Source: P52-10 sp041397365 (GTDB lineage Bacteria > Pseudomonadota > Alphaproteobacteria > Rhizobiales > Xanthobacteraceae). Taken from it: DNA of 64,000 bases. The DNA is taken from the NCBI GenBank assembly GCA_041397365.1, contig JAWKWT010000005.1, positions 1-64,000 of the forward strand. The letters run 5' to 3'. Under the pieces are notes generated by a model. The model did not search any database, was not told where the DNA came from, and saw only the letters and a program-made list of their open reading frames with translations. This document shows, in pieces, positions 34,474 through 42,859 of this stretch; the first letter of the stretch is position 1, and each line of letters starts with the position of its first letter. Both the position numbers and the translations under genes were made by a program.

Positions 34474-35276
34474 CAGGCCGCCGCCTTCCGCGCGTCGATC
34501 CACGCCCGCACCTTCTCCGCCACCAGCGCCGGCGTCTGCACATGCATGAAGTGGCCGCTCTCGATCTCGGCGAACTGGCCGCCCTTCACCTTGGTCGCCA
34601 TCTGCCTGATGATCGCCGGCGTGCGCAGCGGATCATGCGTGCCGGCGAGGAACTGCACCGGCATCGTCAATTCGCCGAGCCGGCTTTCCAGACCAGACTT
34701 GATGAGCGCGTAGTTGCAATAGGCCCAGCCGCGCGGATCGGATTTCAGCATGGTGTCGCGAAAGCGCTCGAAGCGGGCTTTGTCGTAGCGCACGATCTCC
34801 GGATAGGATTTCGCCAGCGCAGCGTCGGTGACGACGCCCATGCCTTGCGCCATCGCCAGGTCGGTGCGGTCCCGCATCTCCTTCTGACGCACCGGATCGG
34901 GCTGGCTCAGCGCCGCCGACAACAGCGTCACCGAGCCGACCTGCTCCGGATATTTCAGCGCGAAGGCGACCGCGATCATCGCGCCGGCCGCCGCGCCGAC
35001 GAAATGATAGGGCGGCTTCAGCCCGGTCGCCTTCAACAGGTCGAGCAGATCGACCAGATGGCCGTCCTCGACGGTGTATTCGGCGGGCGGCACTTCCGAC
35101 TGGCCCGCGCCGCGCAGATCGTAGCGCAGCACGCGGAAGTCCTTCACGAAGGCCGGGACGACGCCGTCCCAGCTCTCCATGCTTCCTCCGAGTTCGTGCA
35201 GCAGCACGAGGCTCGGCCCCGTCGTTCCCTCGACGGTGTAACGGAGCTTGACCGCTCCTTGGTGCCAGTCAGTCAT
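34473..35276 (-). CDS. Alpha/beta hydrolase fold protein lacking the nucleophile serine
   Basis: 267 aa, similar in layout to 3-oxoadipate enol-lactonase-type hydrolases: VLLHELGGSMESW oxyanion region, LRYDLRGAGQSEVP, AGTHDPLRTP (acid), ESGHFMHVQTP (His). At the nucleophile elbow, where GxSxG is expected, it has VGAAAGAMIA, with Ala in place of Ser. Either it uses another mechanism or it is a non-hydrolytic member. Coupled to the SDR gene downstream; the Bug-type binding protein lies 26 bases upstream. Confidence 0.85.
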   Translation of the reverse strand: MTDWHQGAVKLRYTVEGTTGPSLVLLHELGGSMESWDGVVPAFVKDFRVLRYDLRGAGQSEVPPAEYTVEDGHLVDLLDLLKATGLKPPYHFVGAAAGAMIAVAFALKYPEQVGSVTLLSAALSQPDPVRQKEMRDRTDLAMAQGMGVVTDAALAKSYPEIVRYDKARFERFRDTMLKSDPRGWAYCNYALIKSGLESRLGELTMPVQFLAGTHDPLRTPAIIRQMATKVKGGQFAEIESGHFMHVQTPALVAEKVRAWIDARKAAA

Positions 35277-35302
35277 ATCGACGCCTCGTTGTCCGAGCCT
35301 GT

Positions 35303-36274
35303 TTATTGATCGAGCTTGATGTTTGCCGCCTTCATGACGTCCGACCACTTGCGCGTCTCGTCCGAAATCATTTTCCCGAACGCCTCCGCAGAGCTGCCTT
35401 CGGCGTCCGCACCTTGCGCGGCGAGCTTGTCGATCACGCCCTTCGTTGTCACCGCGTCGTTGGTGACCTTGTTGAGCTTGGCCAGAATAGCAGCCGGTGT
35501 TTTTGCGGGAGCGACAAAGCCGTACCAGTTTTCAGCGAGCACGTCCGGCAGCCCCTGCTCCGGCATCGTCTTGAGGTTCGGCAGGGCGGGGGATCGCTTG
35601 GACGAGCCGATTCCGAGCGCCTTGAAGGTTCCGGCCTGAACATGCGGCAACAGAACGGGGATGTCGGCGAACATCCATTGGACCTGATTGCCGAGCAGAT
35701 CGTTCACCGCCGGAGCCGCACCCCGATAGGGAATATGCACGGACTGCGCGCCGGATTTCAGCTTGAACAGTTCGGCCGCAAGATGCGGCATACTGCCCGC
35801 GCCCGTCGATGCAAAATTGATCGACTCCTTCTTGCTCAGCGCAACCAGTTCAGGGATCGAGGTCGCCTTCACGTTCGAAGCGACAACCAGAATTTCCGGA
35901 ACTCTTACGACCAGGCTGATCGGCGCAAGATCCTTCTGGACGTTGTAAGGCATCGTGGAGAGAGCCGCCGGATTGATCGCAAGCGCGCCGGGACTCGAAA
36001 TGCCGATCGTGTAGCCATCGGGCTCGGCCTTTGCCACCGAATCGACGCCGGTCATGCCACCGGCGCCGCTCTTGTTCTCGATGATGACCGGCTGACCCAG
36101 CAATTCGTGCATCCGGGCGCCCACGGTGCGCGCGATCGTATCGGCAGGACCACCGGCCGGGAACGGAACGACGAGTTTGATGGCGCGGGTCGGATAATCC
36201 TGCGCGACGCTCGCCGACGTCATCAGCGACGCTGCGAAGAGCCCTAGAACCAACCTGCGTGAAACAGCGAACAT
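35303..36274 (-). CDS. Bug-family tripartite tricarboxylate transporter substrate-binding protein
   Basis: 323 aa. Signal peptide (RRLVLGLFAASLMTSASVA), then YPTRAIKLVVPFPAGGPADT, the Bug/TctC signature, and VHIPYRGAAPAVNDLLGNQV. Binds a carboxylated ligand in the periplasm. No TctA/TctB membrane genes are adjacent, which is usual for orphan Bug proteins. Transcribed divergently from a LysR regulator and followed by hydrolase and SDR genes, so its ligand may feed that pathway. Confidence 0.92.
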   Translation of the reverse strand: MFAVSRRLVLGLFAASLMTSASVAQDYPTRAIKLVVPFPAGGPADTIARTVGARMHELLGQPVIIENKSGAGGMTGVDSVAKAEPDGYTIGISSPGALAINPAALSTMPYNVQKDLAPISLVVRVPEILVVASNVKATSIPELVALSKKESINFASTGAGSMPHLAAELFKLKSGAQSVHIPYRGAAPAVNDLLGNQVQWMFADIPVLLPHVQAGTFKALGIGSSKRSPALPNLKTMPEQGLPDVLAENWYGFVAPAKTPAAILAKLNKVTNDAVTTKGVIDKLAAQGADAEGSSAEAFGKMISDETRKWSDVMKAANIKLDQ

Positions 36275-36376
36275 GGCGATCTCCTCCATTGGAAGCCGGT
36301 CTCGGCCGGCCTTTGGCATTCACTTTATCTTCGACCATCGCGCAGGCAATTGACAAAAACCTTTCTGCAATGGCTT

Positions 36377-36397
36377 CCTATGCCGGATCGGCATAGG
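36377..36397. promoter_or_regulatory. LysR-type operator (perfect palindrome)
   Basis: CCTATGCC-GGATC-GGCATAGG, an 8-bp perfect inverted repeat that contains T-N11-A. It sits 9 bases before the LysR start codon and overlaps its ribosome binding site, and is about 100 bases from the bug gene start. Confidence 0.7.
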
Positions 36398-36405
36398 AAC
36401 AGCGA

Positions 36406-37350
36406 ATGGACTTCCGCGAGATCCGTTATTTCGCTCAGGTGGCGACGGCGGGAAGCTTCAGCCTGGCGGCGCAGGAACTGCGCGTGGCGCAGCCGGCGCT
36501 GAGCCGCCAGATCCGCAAACTGGAGCAGGAACTGGGCGTCGATCTGTTGGTGCGGCACGGCCGCGGCGTGCGGCTGACTGGCGCAGGCTCGGTGCTGCTC
36601 GAACGGGCCGAGCAGATGATCCATCTGCTGCGCAGCACCGGCGATGAGGTTCGCGCCAGCGCCAACACCATCTCCGGCCACGTCTCGCTCGGGCTGCCGC
36701 CGGCGGCCGGGCTGCTGCTCGCGCCGCCGATCGTGCGCACCTTTCAGCGCGAATGGCCGCAGGTGGCGCTGCATGTCCGCGACGGCATCAGCAATCTGTT
36801 GCAGGAATGGCTGCTCGATGGGCGGCTCGACGTCGCGGTGCTCTACAATCCGCCGCCGCTCGACGCGCTCGAAAGCGAGATCATCATGCACGAGAACATG
36901 GTGGTGGTGGAACCGCCAGACCGGCCGGGCCGGCATCCTCGCGGTAAATCGGCGATCGGAACCTGCCGGATTCGCGATCTCGCGGACATGCCGCTCATCA
37001 TGCCGGGGCTGCCGCACAATAACCGCCGCATCGCCGAGCAGGCCGCGGTCCAGCATGGCGTGCGCCTGCGTGTACGACTCGAGGTGGACAGCGTGACGCT
37101 GACAAAGGCGATGGTGAAAAGCGGCCTCGGCTGCACCATCCTCGCTTATGCCGCCGTGCATGACGAGGTGATGCGCGGCGAATTGAAGGTGCGGGTGATC
37201 GAGCGGCCGGCGCTGGTTTCCACCGTCGCCATCGCGATGCTGCGCGAGCATCGCACGCACAAGCTGCCGAACGAATTGCGGCAGACGGTGATCGCCGAGG
37301 TCAACAAGCTGGTCGCGGACGGCGTCTGGCGGCGCTCGGCTACGCAGTAA
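36406..37350 (+). CDS. LysR family transcriptional regulator
   Basis: 314 aa. N-terminal HTH MDFREIRYFAQVATAGSFSL, VAQPALSRQIRKLEQELGV, and a C-terminal effector-binding domain of the periplasmic-binding fold (ISGHVSLGLPPAAG onwards; GLGCTILAYAAV). Probably controls the divergent bug-hydrolase-SDR operon and itself through the palindrome at 36377. Effector unknown, presumably the transported acid or its CoA ester. Confidence 0.93.
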   Translation: MDFREIRYFAQVATAGSFSLAAQELRVAQPALSRQIRKLEQELGVDLLVRHGRGVRLTGAGSVLLERAEQMIHLLRSTGDEVRASANTISGHVSLGLPPAAGLLLAPPIVRTFQREWPQVALHVRDGISNLLQEWLLDGRLDVAVLYNPPPLDALESEIIMHENMVVVEPPDRPGRHPRGKSAIGTCRIRDLADMPLIMPGLPHNNRRIAEQAAVQHGVRLRVRLEVDSVTLTKAMVKSGLGCTILAYAAVHDEVMRGELKVRVIERPALVSTVAIAMLREHRTHKLPNELRQTVIAEVNKLVADGVWRRSATQ

Positions 37351-37387
37351 ACATTCGGCGGCGTCAGCCCGCCGTTGTGCCCGAAAC

Positions 37388-38140
37388 TTACTTCGCCGCC
37401 GCCGCGCGCATCGCCGCAGAGATATCCTTGCCGAGCGCGAGGCCGCCCTCGAACGACAGTTCGGTCATCCGGTAGAACATGTTCTTGGTGGCGGCGAGTT
37501 GCGCCGGATCGTTCTCCGCCCATGCGGCAGCGATGTCGATAGCCGTCGGCAGCACCGCCTCGGGCGCGACGACGCGATTGGCGAGACCGAGCCGCAACAG
37601 ATCGTCCGCGCCGAAATTCGCGCCGAGGCTGACCATCTCGAACGCCATCTTCGGTCCGACCTGCTTGATGAGGCTGGTCAGCACCGCCGTCGGCGTCAGA
37701 CGATGCTTCAACTCCGGATAGCCGAATTTCAGATTGGTCCCGGCCACCACCATGTCGCAGCAGATGGCGAAGGACGCGCCGGCGCCGATCGCCGCGCCAT
37801 GCACCGCCGCGACGACAGGCTTCGACAGGTTGCGCAGCATCACTTGCAGGCCCGACATCACGGCGGATCGCTGCGCGTTGCGCTTGACCGTGTCCGGCGT
37901 CTGTTCGCCGCGAAATTCACCGAGGTCGGCACCTGCCGAAAATCCCCGCCCCTCGCCGGTCAGCACGATGGCGCGCACGCCGTCATCCTGATCGGCGACG
38001 GCCAGTGCATCGCGCAGGCCCGTCACCAATGCGGTGTTCAGCGCGTTCATCTTGTCCGGGCGGTTCATGGCGATGACGCGCACCGCGACGTGATCCTGAA
38101 TGCGCACCACGTCGCTGCCCATTGCGCTGCCTTCCGCCAT
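37388..38140 (-). CDS. Enoyl-CoA hydratase/isomerase
   Basis: 250 aa crotonase. Oxyanion motif GRGFSAGADLGEF, second site VHGAAIGAGASFAICCD, N-terminal MNRPDKMNALNTAL. Usual hydratase length. Several starts are possible; 38140 (MAEGSAMGSDVV) is chosen, while ATG at 38122 would lose six residues. Convergent with the LysR gene. Confidence 0.92.
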   Translation of the reverse strand: MAEGSAMGSDVVRIQDHVAVRVIAMNRPDKMNALNTALVTGLRDALAVADQDDGVRAIVLTGEGRGFSAGADLGEFRGEQTPDTVKRNAQRSAVMSGLQVMLRNLSKPVVAAVHGAAIGAGASFAICCDMVVAGTNLKFGYPELKHRLTPTAVLTSLIKQVGPKMAFEMVSLGANFGADDLLRLGLANRVVAPEAVLPTAIDIAAAWAENDPAQLAATKNMFYRMTELSFEGGLALGKDISAAMRAAAAK

Positions 38141-38227
38141 TTCCCACCCCTGTGATTGCACCCGCGTGGGTGCCAGCATAGAGGTGAAAGATCGGCGCGT
38201 CAGCCTCCCGACCGCATCGCAGCGTTG

Positions 38228-38389
38228 CTACTTCGAGGAAACTGCCGGAGGCTTGATGTTGACGTCGACCGATTTTGAGCCGCCAATATTGCCGTTCAGA
38301 AAAAAGAAGCCCAACCCGAGCACGATTGCAGCACCAACAATCACACCAAGAATGCCAATGCCGCCGCTGCCACCCGAATCCGCCATCAT
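38228..38389 (-). CDS. Small single-span membrane protein
   Basis: 53 aa: a short polar glycine-rich N-terminus (MMADSGGSGG), one hydrophobic span (ILGVIVGAAIVLGLGFFFLN) and a C-terminal tail (VDVNIKPPAVSSK) expected in the periplasm. A strong GGAGGTGA site precedes the ATG, which supports a true gene despite its small size. A second ATG follows directly. Function unknown. Confidence 0.8.
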   Translation of the reverse strand: MMADSGGSGGIGILGVIVGAAIVLGLGFFFLNGNIGGSKSVDVNIKPPAVSSK

Positions 38390-38476
38390 TCACCTCCATT
38401 GCGAATACCAAGCTCGCCACGAGACCGTGCGAGCGACCAACAACGCAGCCGCGGACTTGAGGTTCCAACGCCTCAG

Positions 38477-39775
38477 ATGACGCAATCCGCCGTTTACAAA
38501 GACCGCAACCTGCTTCGCTTCATCTGCACGCGGATGCTGATCGTGCTGGCGATGCAGGTGCAGTCGGTGGCGCTCGGCTGGTTCGTCTATGCGCAGACCG
38601 GCAGCGCCTTCAGCCTCGGCCTGATCGGGCTCGCGCAGTTCCTGCCGTCGATCCCGCTGCTGGCGATGGCGGGCTACGCCGCCGACCATTACGACCGGCG
38701 CAAGGTGGTGCTGCTGTCGCAGAGCCTGCAAGCAGCAGGTGCGCTCGGGCTCTATGCCTGCGTGCATTTCGCGCCGACGCGGATGCTGCCGATCTATCTG
38801 ATGGCGATGCTGATCGCGAGCGCGCGTTCGTTTTCGCTGCCGGCAACTGCCTCGCTGCTGCCGAACATCGTCTCGCGGCAGCAATTCCCGCAGGCCGTCG
38901 CGTTTTCCTCCTCTTCGATGCAGTTCGCGGCGATGGTGGGACCGGCGATCGGCGGCTTCGCCTATGCGGCCATTGAAGAGCAGATTTTCTTGGCGCTGGT
39001 GGCGCTGCCGGCTTCCGCCGCGCTGTTGATCCTCACGGTGAAGGCGCCGCCGGCCACCGAACAGACCGCCAGCGGCTCGGCCTGGGAGAAGGCCATCGCC
39101 GGCTTCCGCTATGTCCGCCACAATTCGCTGATCTTGGGAGCGATGTCGCTCGACCTGTTCGCGGTGCTGCTCGGCGGCGTCACCTCGCTGCTGCCGATCT
39201 TCGCGCAGGACATCCTGCATGTCGGACCGGGCGAACTCGGCATCCTGCGCAGCGGACCGACATTCGGCGCGTTGCTGGTCGGCATCGCCATGACGCGGCT
39301 GCCGGTGAGGCGACATGCCGGGCAGACGATGCTGTGGTCGGTCGTCGTGTTCGGCGCAGCCACCATCGGCTTCGGCCTGTCGACGAATTTCCTGCTGTCG
39401 CTTGCGGCGCTGGTGGTCATCGGCGGATCGGACATGGTGAGCCTCGTGATCCGCCAGACCATGATCCAGATGGCCACGCCCGACGCGATGCGCGGGCGCG
39501 TCAGCGCGGTCAATTCCGTGTTCGTCGGCGCATCGAACCAGCTCGGCAGTTTCGAGGCCGGGGTGATGGCGAGCCTGCTCGGCGCGACGGCCGCCGCGGT
39601 CGTCGGCGGATTCGGAACGCTGATGGTGGTCGCCGCCATCGCCTATCTGTTTCCGGCGCTGCGCGAGGCCGACCGGCCGCATGGTAGTGCTCCGATCGCG
39701 GAGAACGAAGCCGCCTCGATCTCGGGCGAGGCCGAAACGATCGCCGCGACCGCCGCCGGCCGACAAAAGAGATAG
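38477..39775 (+). CDS. MFS transporter (EntS/MFS_3-like)
   Basis: 432 aa with 12 predicted spans. AGYAADHYDRRKVVLLSQSL is the loop 2-3 motif and MRGRVSAVNSVFVGASNQLG is typical of the enterobactin-exporter-like MFS_3 group. Probably an exporter of a small molecule; substrate unknown. ATG at 38477; earlier in-frame starts at 38399 overlap the small membrane gene on the opposite strand. Confidence 0.9.
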   Translation: MTQSAVYKDRNLLRFICTRMLIVLAMQVQSVALGWFVYAQTGSAFSLGLIGLAQFLPSIPLLAMAGYAADHYDRRKVVLLSQSLQAAGALGLYACVHFAPTRMLPIYLMAMLIASARSFSLPATASLLPNIVSRQQFPQAVAFSSSSMQFAAMVGPAIGGFAYAAIEEQIFLALVALPASAALLILTVKAPPATEQTASGSAWEKAIAGFRYVRHNSLILGAMSLDLFAVLLGGVTSLLPIFAQDILHVGPGELGILRSGPTFGALLVGIAMTRLPVRRHAGQTMLWSVVVFGAATIGFGLSTNFLLSLAALVVIGGSDMVSLVIRQTMIQMATPDAMRGRVSAVNSVFVGASNQLGSFEAGVMASLLGATAAAVVGGFGTLMVVAAIAYLFPALREADRPHGSAPIAENEAASISGEAETIAATAAGRQKR

Positions 39776-39928
39776 AGAGATAAGAAGTCCGCGCATGCGT
39801 ATCTGCGCCAGAGGCAGGCGTTCGGCCGGGCCCCGGACTTGCCTGATTGGATAATTCCACTAACAAGGACGGGCTCGGGCCTTTCGGCCCGCAACGAACC
39901 CGTGTGAAGAACCGATAGGGGGAGCCCG

Positions 39929-40339
39929 ATGGCTGAGCCGCAACGCGCGCGTCCGAAAGCGACGCCGGAAACCAAGCACTTCTGGGATGGTGTGCAGGCC
40001 GGCGAGCTTCGCCTGCAAAAATGTAACAAATGCTCGAAGGCGTATTTCCCGCCGCGCCCGTTCTGCCCGTCCTGCGGCAACCGCGAGGTGACGGAGTTCA
40101 AGGCGTCCGGCAAGGGTTTCCTCTACAGCTACGTCATTCACCACCGGCCCGCGCCGGGCTTCACCCCGCCCTACGCGATCGCGGTCGTGGAGCTTGAGGA
40201 AGGCCCGCGCATGATGACCAATATCGTCGATTGCCCGCAGACGCCCGAGGCGCTCCAGCTCGACATGAAGATGGAAGTCGCGTTCGAGAAGATCGACGAC
40301 AAGACCACGCTTCCGATGTTCCGTCCGGCGAAAGGTTGA
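39929..40339 (+). CDS. DUF35 Zn-ribbon/OB-fold protein, acyl-CoA-binding thiolase partner
   Basis: 136 aa. The rubredoxin-like zinc ribbon is CNKCSKAYFPPRPFCPSC (two CxxC pairs), followed by an OB-fold (GFLYSYVIHHRPAPGFTPP). In characterised systems DUF35 proteins form complexes with thiolase-like enzymes and handle acyl-CoA. The next gene, 5 bases away, is a thiolase, which supports a complex here. Confidence 0.92.
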   Translation: MAEPQRARPKATPETKHFWDGVQAGELRLQKCNKCSKAYFPPRPFCPSCGNREVTEFKASGKGFLYSYVIHHRPAPGFTPPYAIAVVELEEGPRMMTNIVDCPQTPEALQLDMKMEVAFEKIDDKTTLPMFRPAKG

Positions 40340-40344
40340 GACTC

Positions 40345-41484
40345 ATGCGTAGAAACCAGGTCGCAGTCGTCGGCGCTGCCGAAACCACCAAGCTCGGCGT
40401 CATCCCCGATATGTCGCAGATTCAGTTGCACGCGGATGCGGCGCTGAACGCGATCGCGGATGCGGGGCTGACCATCAAGGACATCGACGGGTTCGCCACC
40501 GCCGTGGAAACCCCGCAGCAGATCTGCCACTATCTCGGCATCAAGCCGACCTGGGTGGACGGCACCTCGGTCGGCGGCTGCTCGTTCATGCTGCATGTGC
40601 GTCACGCAGCGGCAGCAATCGAGGCCGGCCTGTGCAAGACCGTGCTCATCACCCATGCGGAGAGCGGCAAGTCGAATATCGGCCGCACCCCGCGCATGAC
40701 CGGTCCGGACAGCCTCAACGGCCAGTTCGAGCTGCCCTACGGCGTCACCACGCCGGCCAGCATGTTCCCGATCCCGGTGCTGCGCTTCCTCAAGACCTAC
40801 GGCATCACGCAGGAGCAGATGGCGATGGTCTCGGTGGTGCAGCGCGAATGGGCGGGCAAGAACCCGCGCGCGATGATGAAGGACCCGATCACCGTCGCCG
40901 ACGTTCTGAACTCGCGCATGATCGCCTATCCGATGCGCATCCTGCAATGCTGCCTCGTCACCGACGGCGGCGGCGCGCTGATCCTGACCAGCGCCGATCG
41001 GGCCAAGGATTTCAAGACCAAGCCGGTCTACATCCTCGGCACCGGCGAAAGCGTGGAAACGCCGATGGTCAGCCAGATGGAAAACTTCAACACCTCGCGC
41101 GCGTTCAAGGTTGCGGGTCCGCTCGCCTTCCAGGAGGCCGGCATCTCGCACAAGGACGTCGACCATCTGATGATCTACGACGCCTTCGCGCATCTGCCGC
41201 TGTACGGCCTCGGCGACCTCGGCTTCATGCCATATGAGGAGACCGGCAAGTTCATCGCCGACGGCAACACGCGCCCCGGCGGCAAGCTGCCGCTGAACAC
41301 CAATGGCGGCGGCCTCTCCTACATGCATTCGGGCATGTACGGCATGTACGCGCTGCAAGAGAGCGTGCGGCAGATGCGCGGCACGGCGGCTGCGCAAGTG
41401 CCGAACGCGAAGATCTCGGTCTGCCACGGCGTCGGCGGCATGTTCGCAGCCTCCGGCACGATCATCTTCACCAACCAGCCCTGA
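40345..41484 (+). CDS. Thiolase family protein
   Basis: 379 aa of the SCP2-thiolase/acetyl-CoA acetyltransferase-like group that pairs with DUF35. The nucleophile region is SVGGCSFMLHVRHAAAAI with a Cys, the His region is NTNGGGLSYMHSGMYGMYA, and CHGVGGMFAASG near the C-terminus supplies the second Cys. Expected to cleave a 3-ketoacyl-CoA (or do a retro-aldol step as in steroid side-chain systems). It forms an operon with the DUF35 gene and is followed by a strong hairpin. Confidence 0.9.
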   Translation: MRRNQVAVVGAAETTKLGVIPDMSQIQLHADAALNAIADAGLTIKDIDGFATAVETPQQICHYLGIKPTWVDGTSVGGCSFMLHVRHAAAAIEAGLCKTVLITHAESGKSNIGRTPRMTGPDSLNGQFELPYGVTTPASMFPIPVLRFLKTYGITQEQMAMVSVVQREWAGKNPRAMMKDPITVADVLNSRMIAYPMRILQCCLVTDGGGALILTSADRAKDFKTKPVYILGTGESVETPMVSQMENFNTSRAFKVAGPLAFQEAGISHKDVDHLMIYDAFAHLPLYGLGDLGFMPYEETGKFIADGNTRPGGKLPLNTNGGGLSYMHSGMYGMYALQESVRQMRGTAAAQVPNAKISVCHGVGGMFAASGTIIFTNQP

Positions 41485-41491
41485 CATTGCT

Positions 41492-41522
41492 CCGGAAGGG
41501 ACGCGTGATGCGTCCCTTCCGG
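41492..41522 (+). terminator. Strong hairpin after the thiolase gene
   Basis: Perfect 13-bp stem CCGGAAGGGACGC/GCGTCCCTTCCGG with a 5-base loop, 8 bases after the stop codon. No T-run follows, so it may be an mRNA-stabilising element or an incomplete terminator between the thiolase and CoA-transferase genes. Confidence 0.6.
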
Positions 41523-41589
41523 TCCTCATCGAAGACCGAACGCCCGGAGCTTGCTCCGGGTTTGTCTTAAGCAGCGGGAGCCTGACAAG

Positions 41590-42801
41590 ATGGCCGACAC
41601 GACCGCCGACAGCCTTTTCGCGGGATTGAAAGTCATCGACTGTGCGAGTTTCATCGCAGCGCCGGCGGCCGCGACGATCTTTTCCGACTTCGGCGCGGAC
41701 GTCATCAAGATCGAGCCGCCGGAGGAAGGCGACCTGTACCGGACGCTGCATGTGCGACCCGGCTCGCCGAAGGCGAATGGCGACTACGCTTGGATTCAGG
41801 ACAACCGCAACAAGCGCGGCCTCGCGCTCGACCTGAAATCGGAGCGCGGCCACGAGGTGCTGTGCCGATTGGTCGAGAAGGCCGACGTGTTCATCACCAA
41901 CATGCCGTTCCCGGTGCGCCGCAAGCTTCGCACCTCTTATGAAGACCTCGCCCATCTCAATCCGCGTCTGGTCTATGCCTCCTTCACCGCCTATGGCGAA
42001 ACGGGGCCGGAATCGGAGAAGACCGGCTTCGATTCCACCGCCTATTGGGCGCGCTCCGGGCTGATGGACATGGTGCGCCCCGACGGCGAATCCGCGCCCG
42101 CCCGCTCCACGCCCGGCATGGGCGACCATCCGAGCGCGGCGGCCTTGTTCGGCGCGATCATGACCGGGCTGTGGCGTCGCGAGCGAACCGGCAAGGGCGG
42201 CATGGTCGGCTCCTCGCTGATCGCCAACGGCCTGTGGTCGAACAGCTATTTCGTGCAGGCGGCACTGATGAAGGCGCAGTTTCCGCCGCGCCCGCCGCGC
42301 AGTCATGTGCTGAACCCGCTCAGCAATTCCTATCGCTGCAAGGACGGCCGCTGGTTCATCCTGTCGATGGTCAACGAGGCGCGGCAATACGCGCCCTTCA
42401 TGCACGCGATCGGCCTCACCGACCTGATCGAGAAATACGCCGTGCAGGCCGACCGCCAGAAGAACTCGCCGGAACTGATCGCGATCTATGACGCGTTGTT
42501 CGCCACCAAGCCGCTCGACGAATGGCGCAAGATCCTCGATGACGCCGGCATCACCTTCGGCATCGTCAACACGCTCGACGACCTCCTCACAGACGAGCAG
42601 GCGCGGCATGCGGGCGTGATCGTGCCGTTCGCCGACGGCTCGGGCGAAACCGTCAACAGCCCATTCGTCATCGATGGCGAGACCAAGCGCGCGCCGGGGC
42701 CCGCGCCATCGATCGGCCAGCACACCGACGCCATCCTGCGCGAGCACGGCTACAGCGACGCGGACATCGCGACCTTGCGCGCGGCGAAGGCGGTCGGCTG
42801 A
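41590..42801 (+). CDS. CaiB/BaiF family CoA-transferase (tandem copy 1)
   Basis: 403 aa class-III CoA-transferase. FSDFGADVIKIEPPEEGDLY, NRNKRGLALDLKSERG, and TGFDSTAYWARSGLMD, where the Asp of GxD is the expected catalytic carboxylate. Moves CoA between acids, activating a substrate for beta-oxidation-like breakdown. Very similar to the next gene in sequence and length. Confidence 0.93.
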   Translation: MADTTADSLFAGLKVIDCASFIAAPAAATIFSDFGADVIKIEPPEEGDLYRTLHVRPGSPKANGDYAWIQDNRNKRGLALDLKSERGHEVLCRLVEKADVFITNMPFPVRRKLRTSYEDLAHLNPRLVYASFTAYGETGPESEKTGFDSTAYWARSGLMDMVRPDGESAPARSTPGMGDHPSAAALFGAIMTGLWRRERTGKGGMVGSSLIANGLWSNSYFVQAALMKAQFPPRPPRSHVLNPLSNSYRCKDGRWFILSMVNEARQYAPFMHAIGLTDLIEKYAVQADRQKNSPELIAIYDALFATKPLDEWRKILDDAGITFGIVNTLDDLLTDEQARHAGVIVPFADGSGETVNSPFVIDGETKRAPGPAPSIGQHTDAILREHGYSDADIATLRAAKAVG

Positions 42802-42859
42802 GGCGAACCACAACGACACAAACCAAGAAGACAAAACAAAGAAAAGGAAACCAGAGGAT

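Noticed and set aside
40171..42834. Very long minus-strand open frame (887 codons)
   Set aside because: It lies fully opposite the DUF35, thiolase and CoA-transferase genes, has a Arg/His-rich composition with no domain, and arises from GC-rich codon bias.
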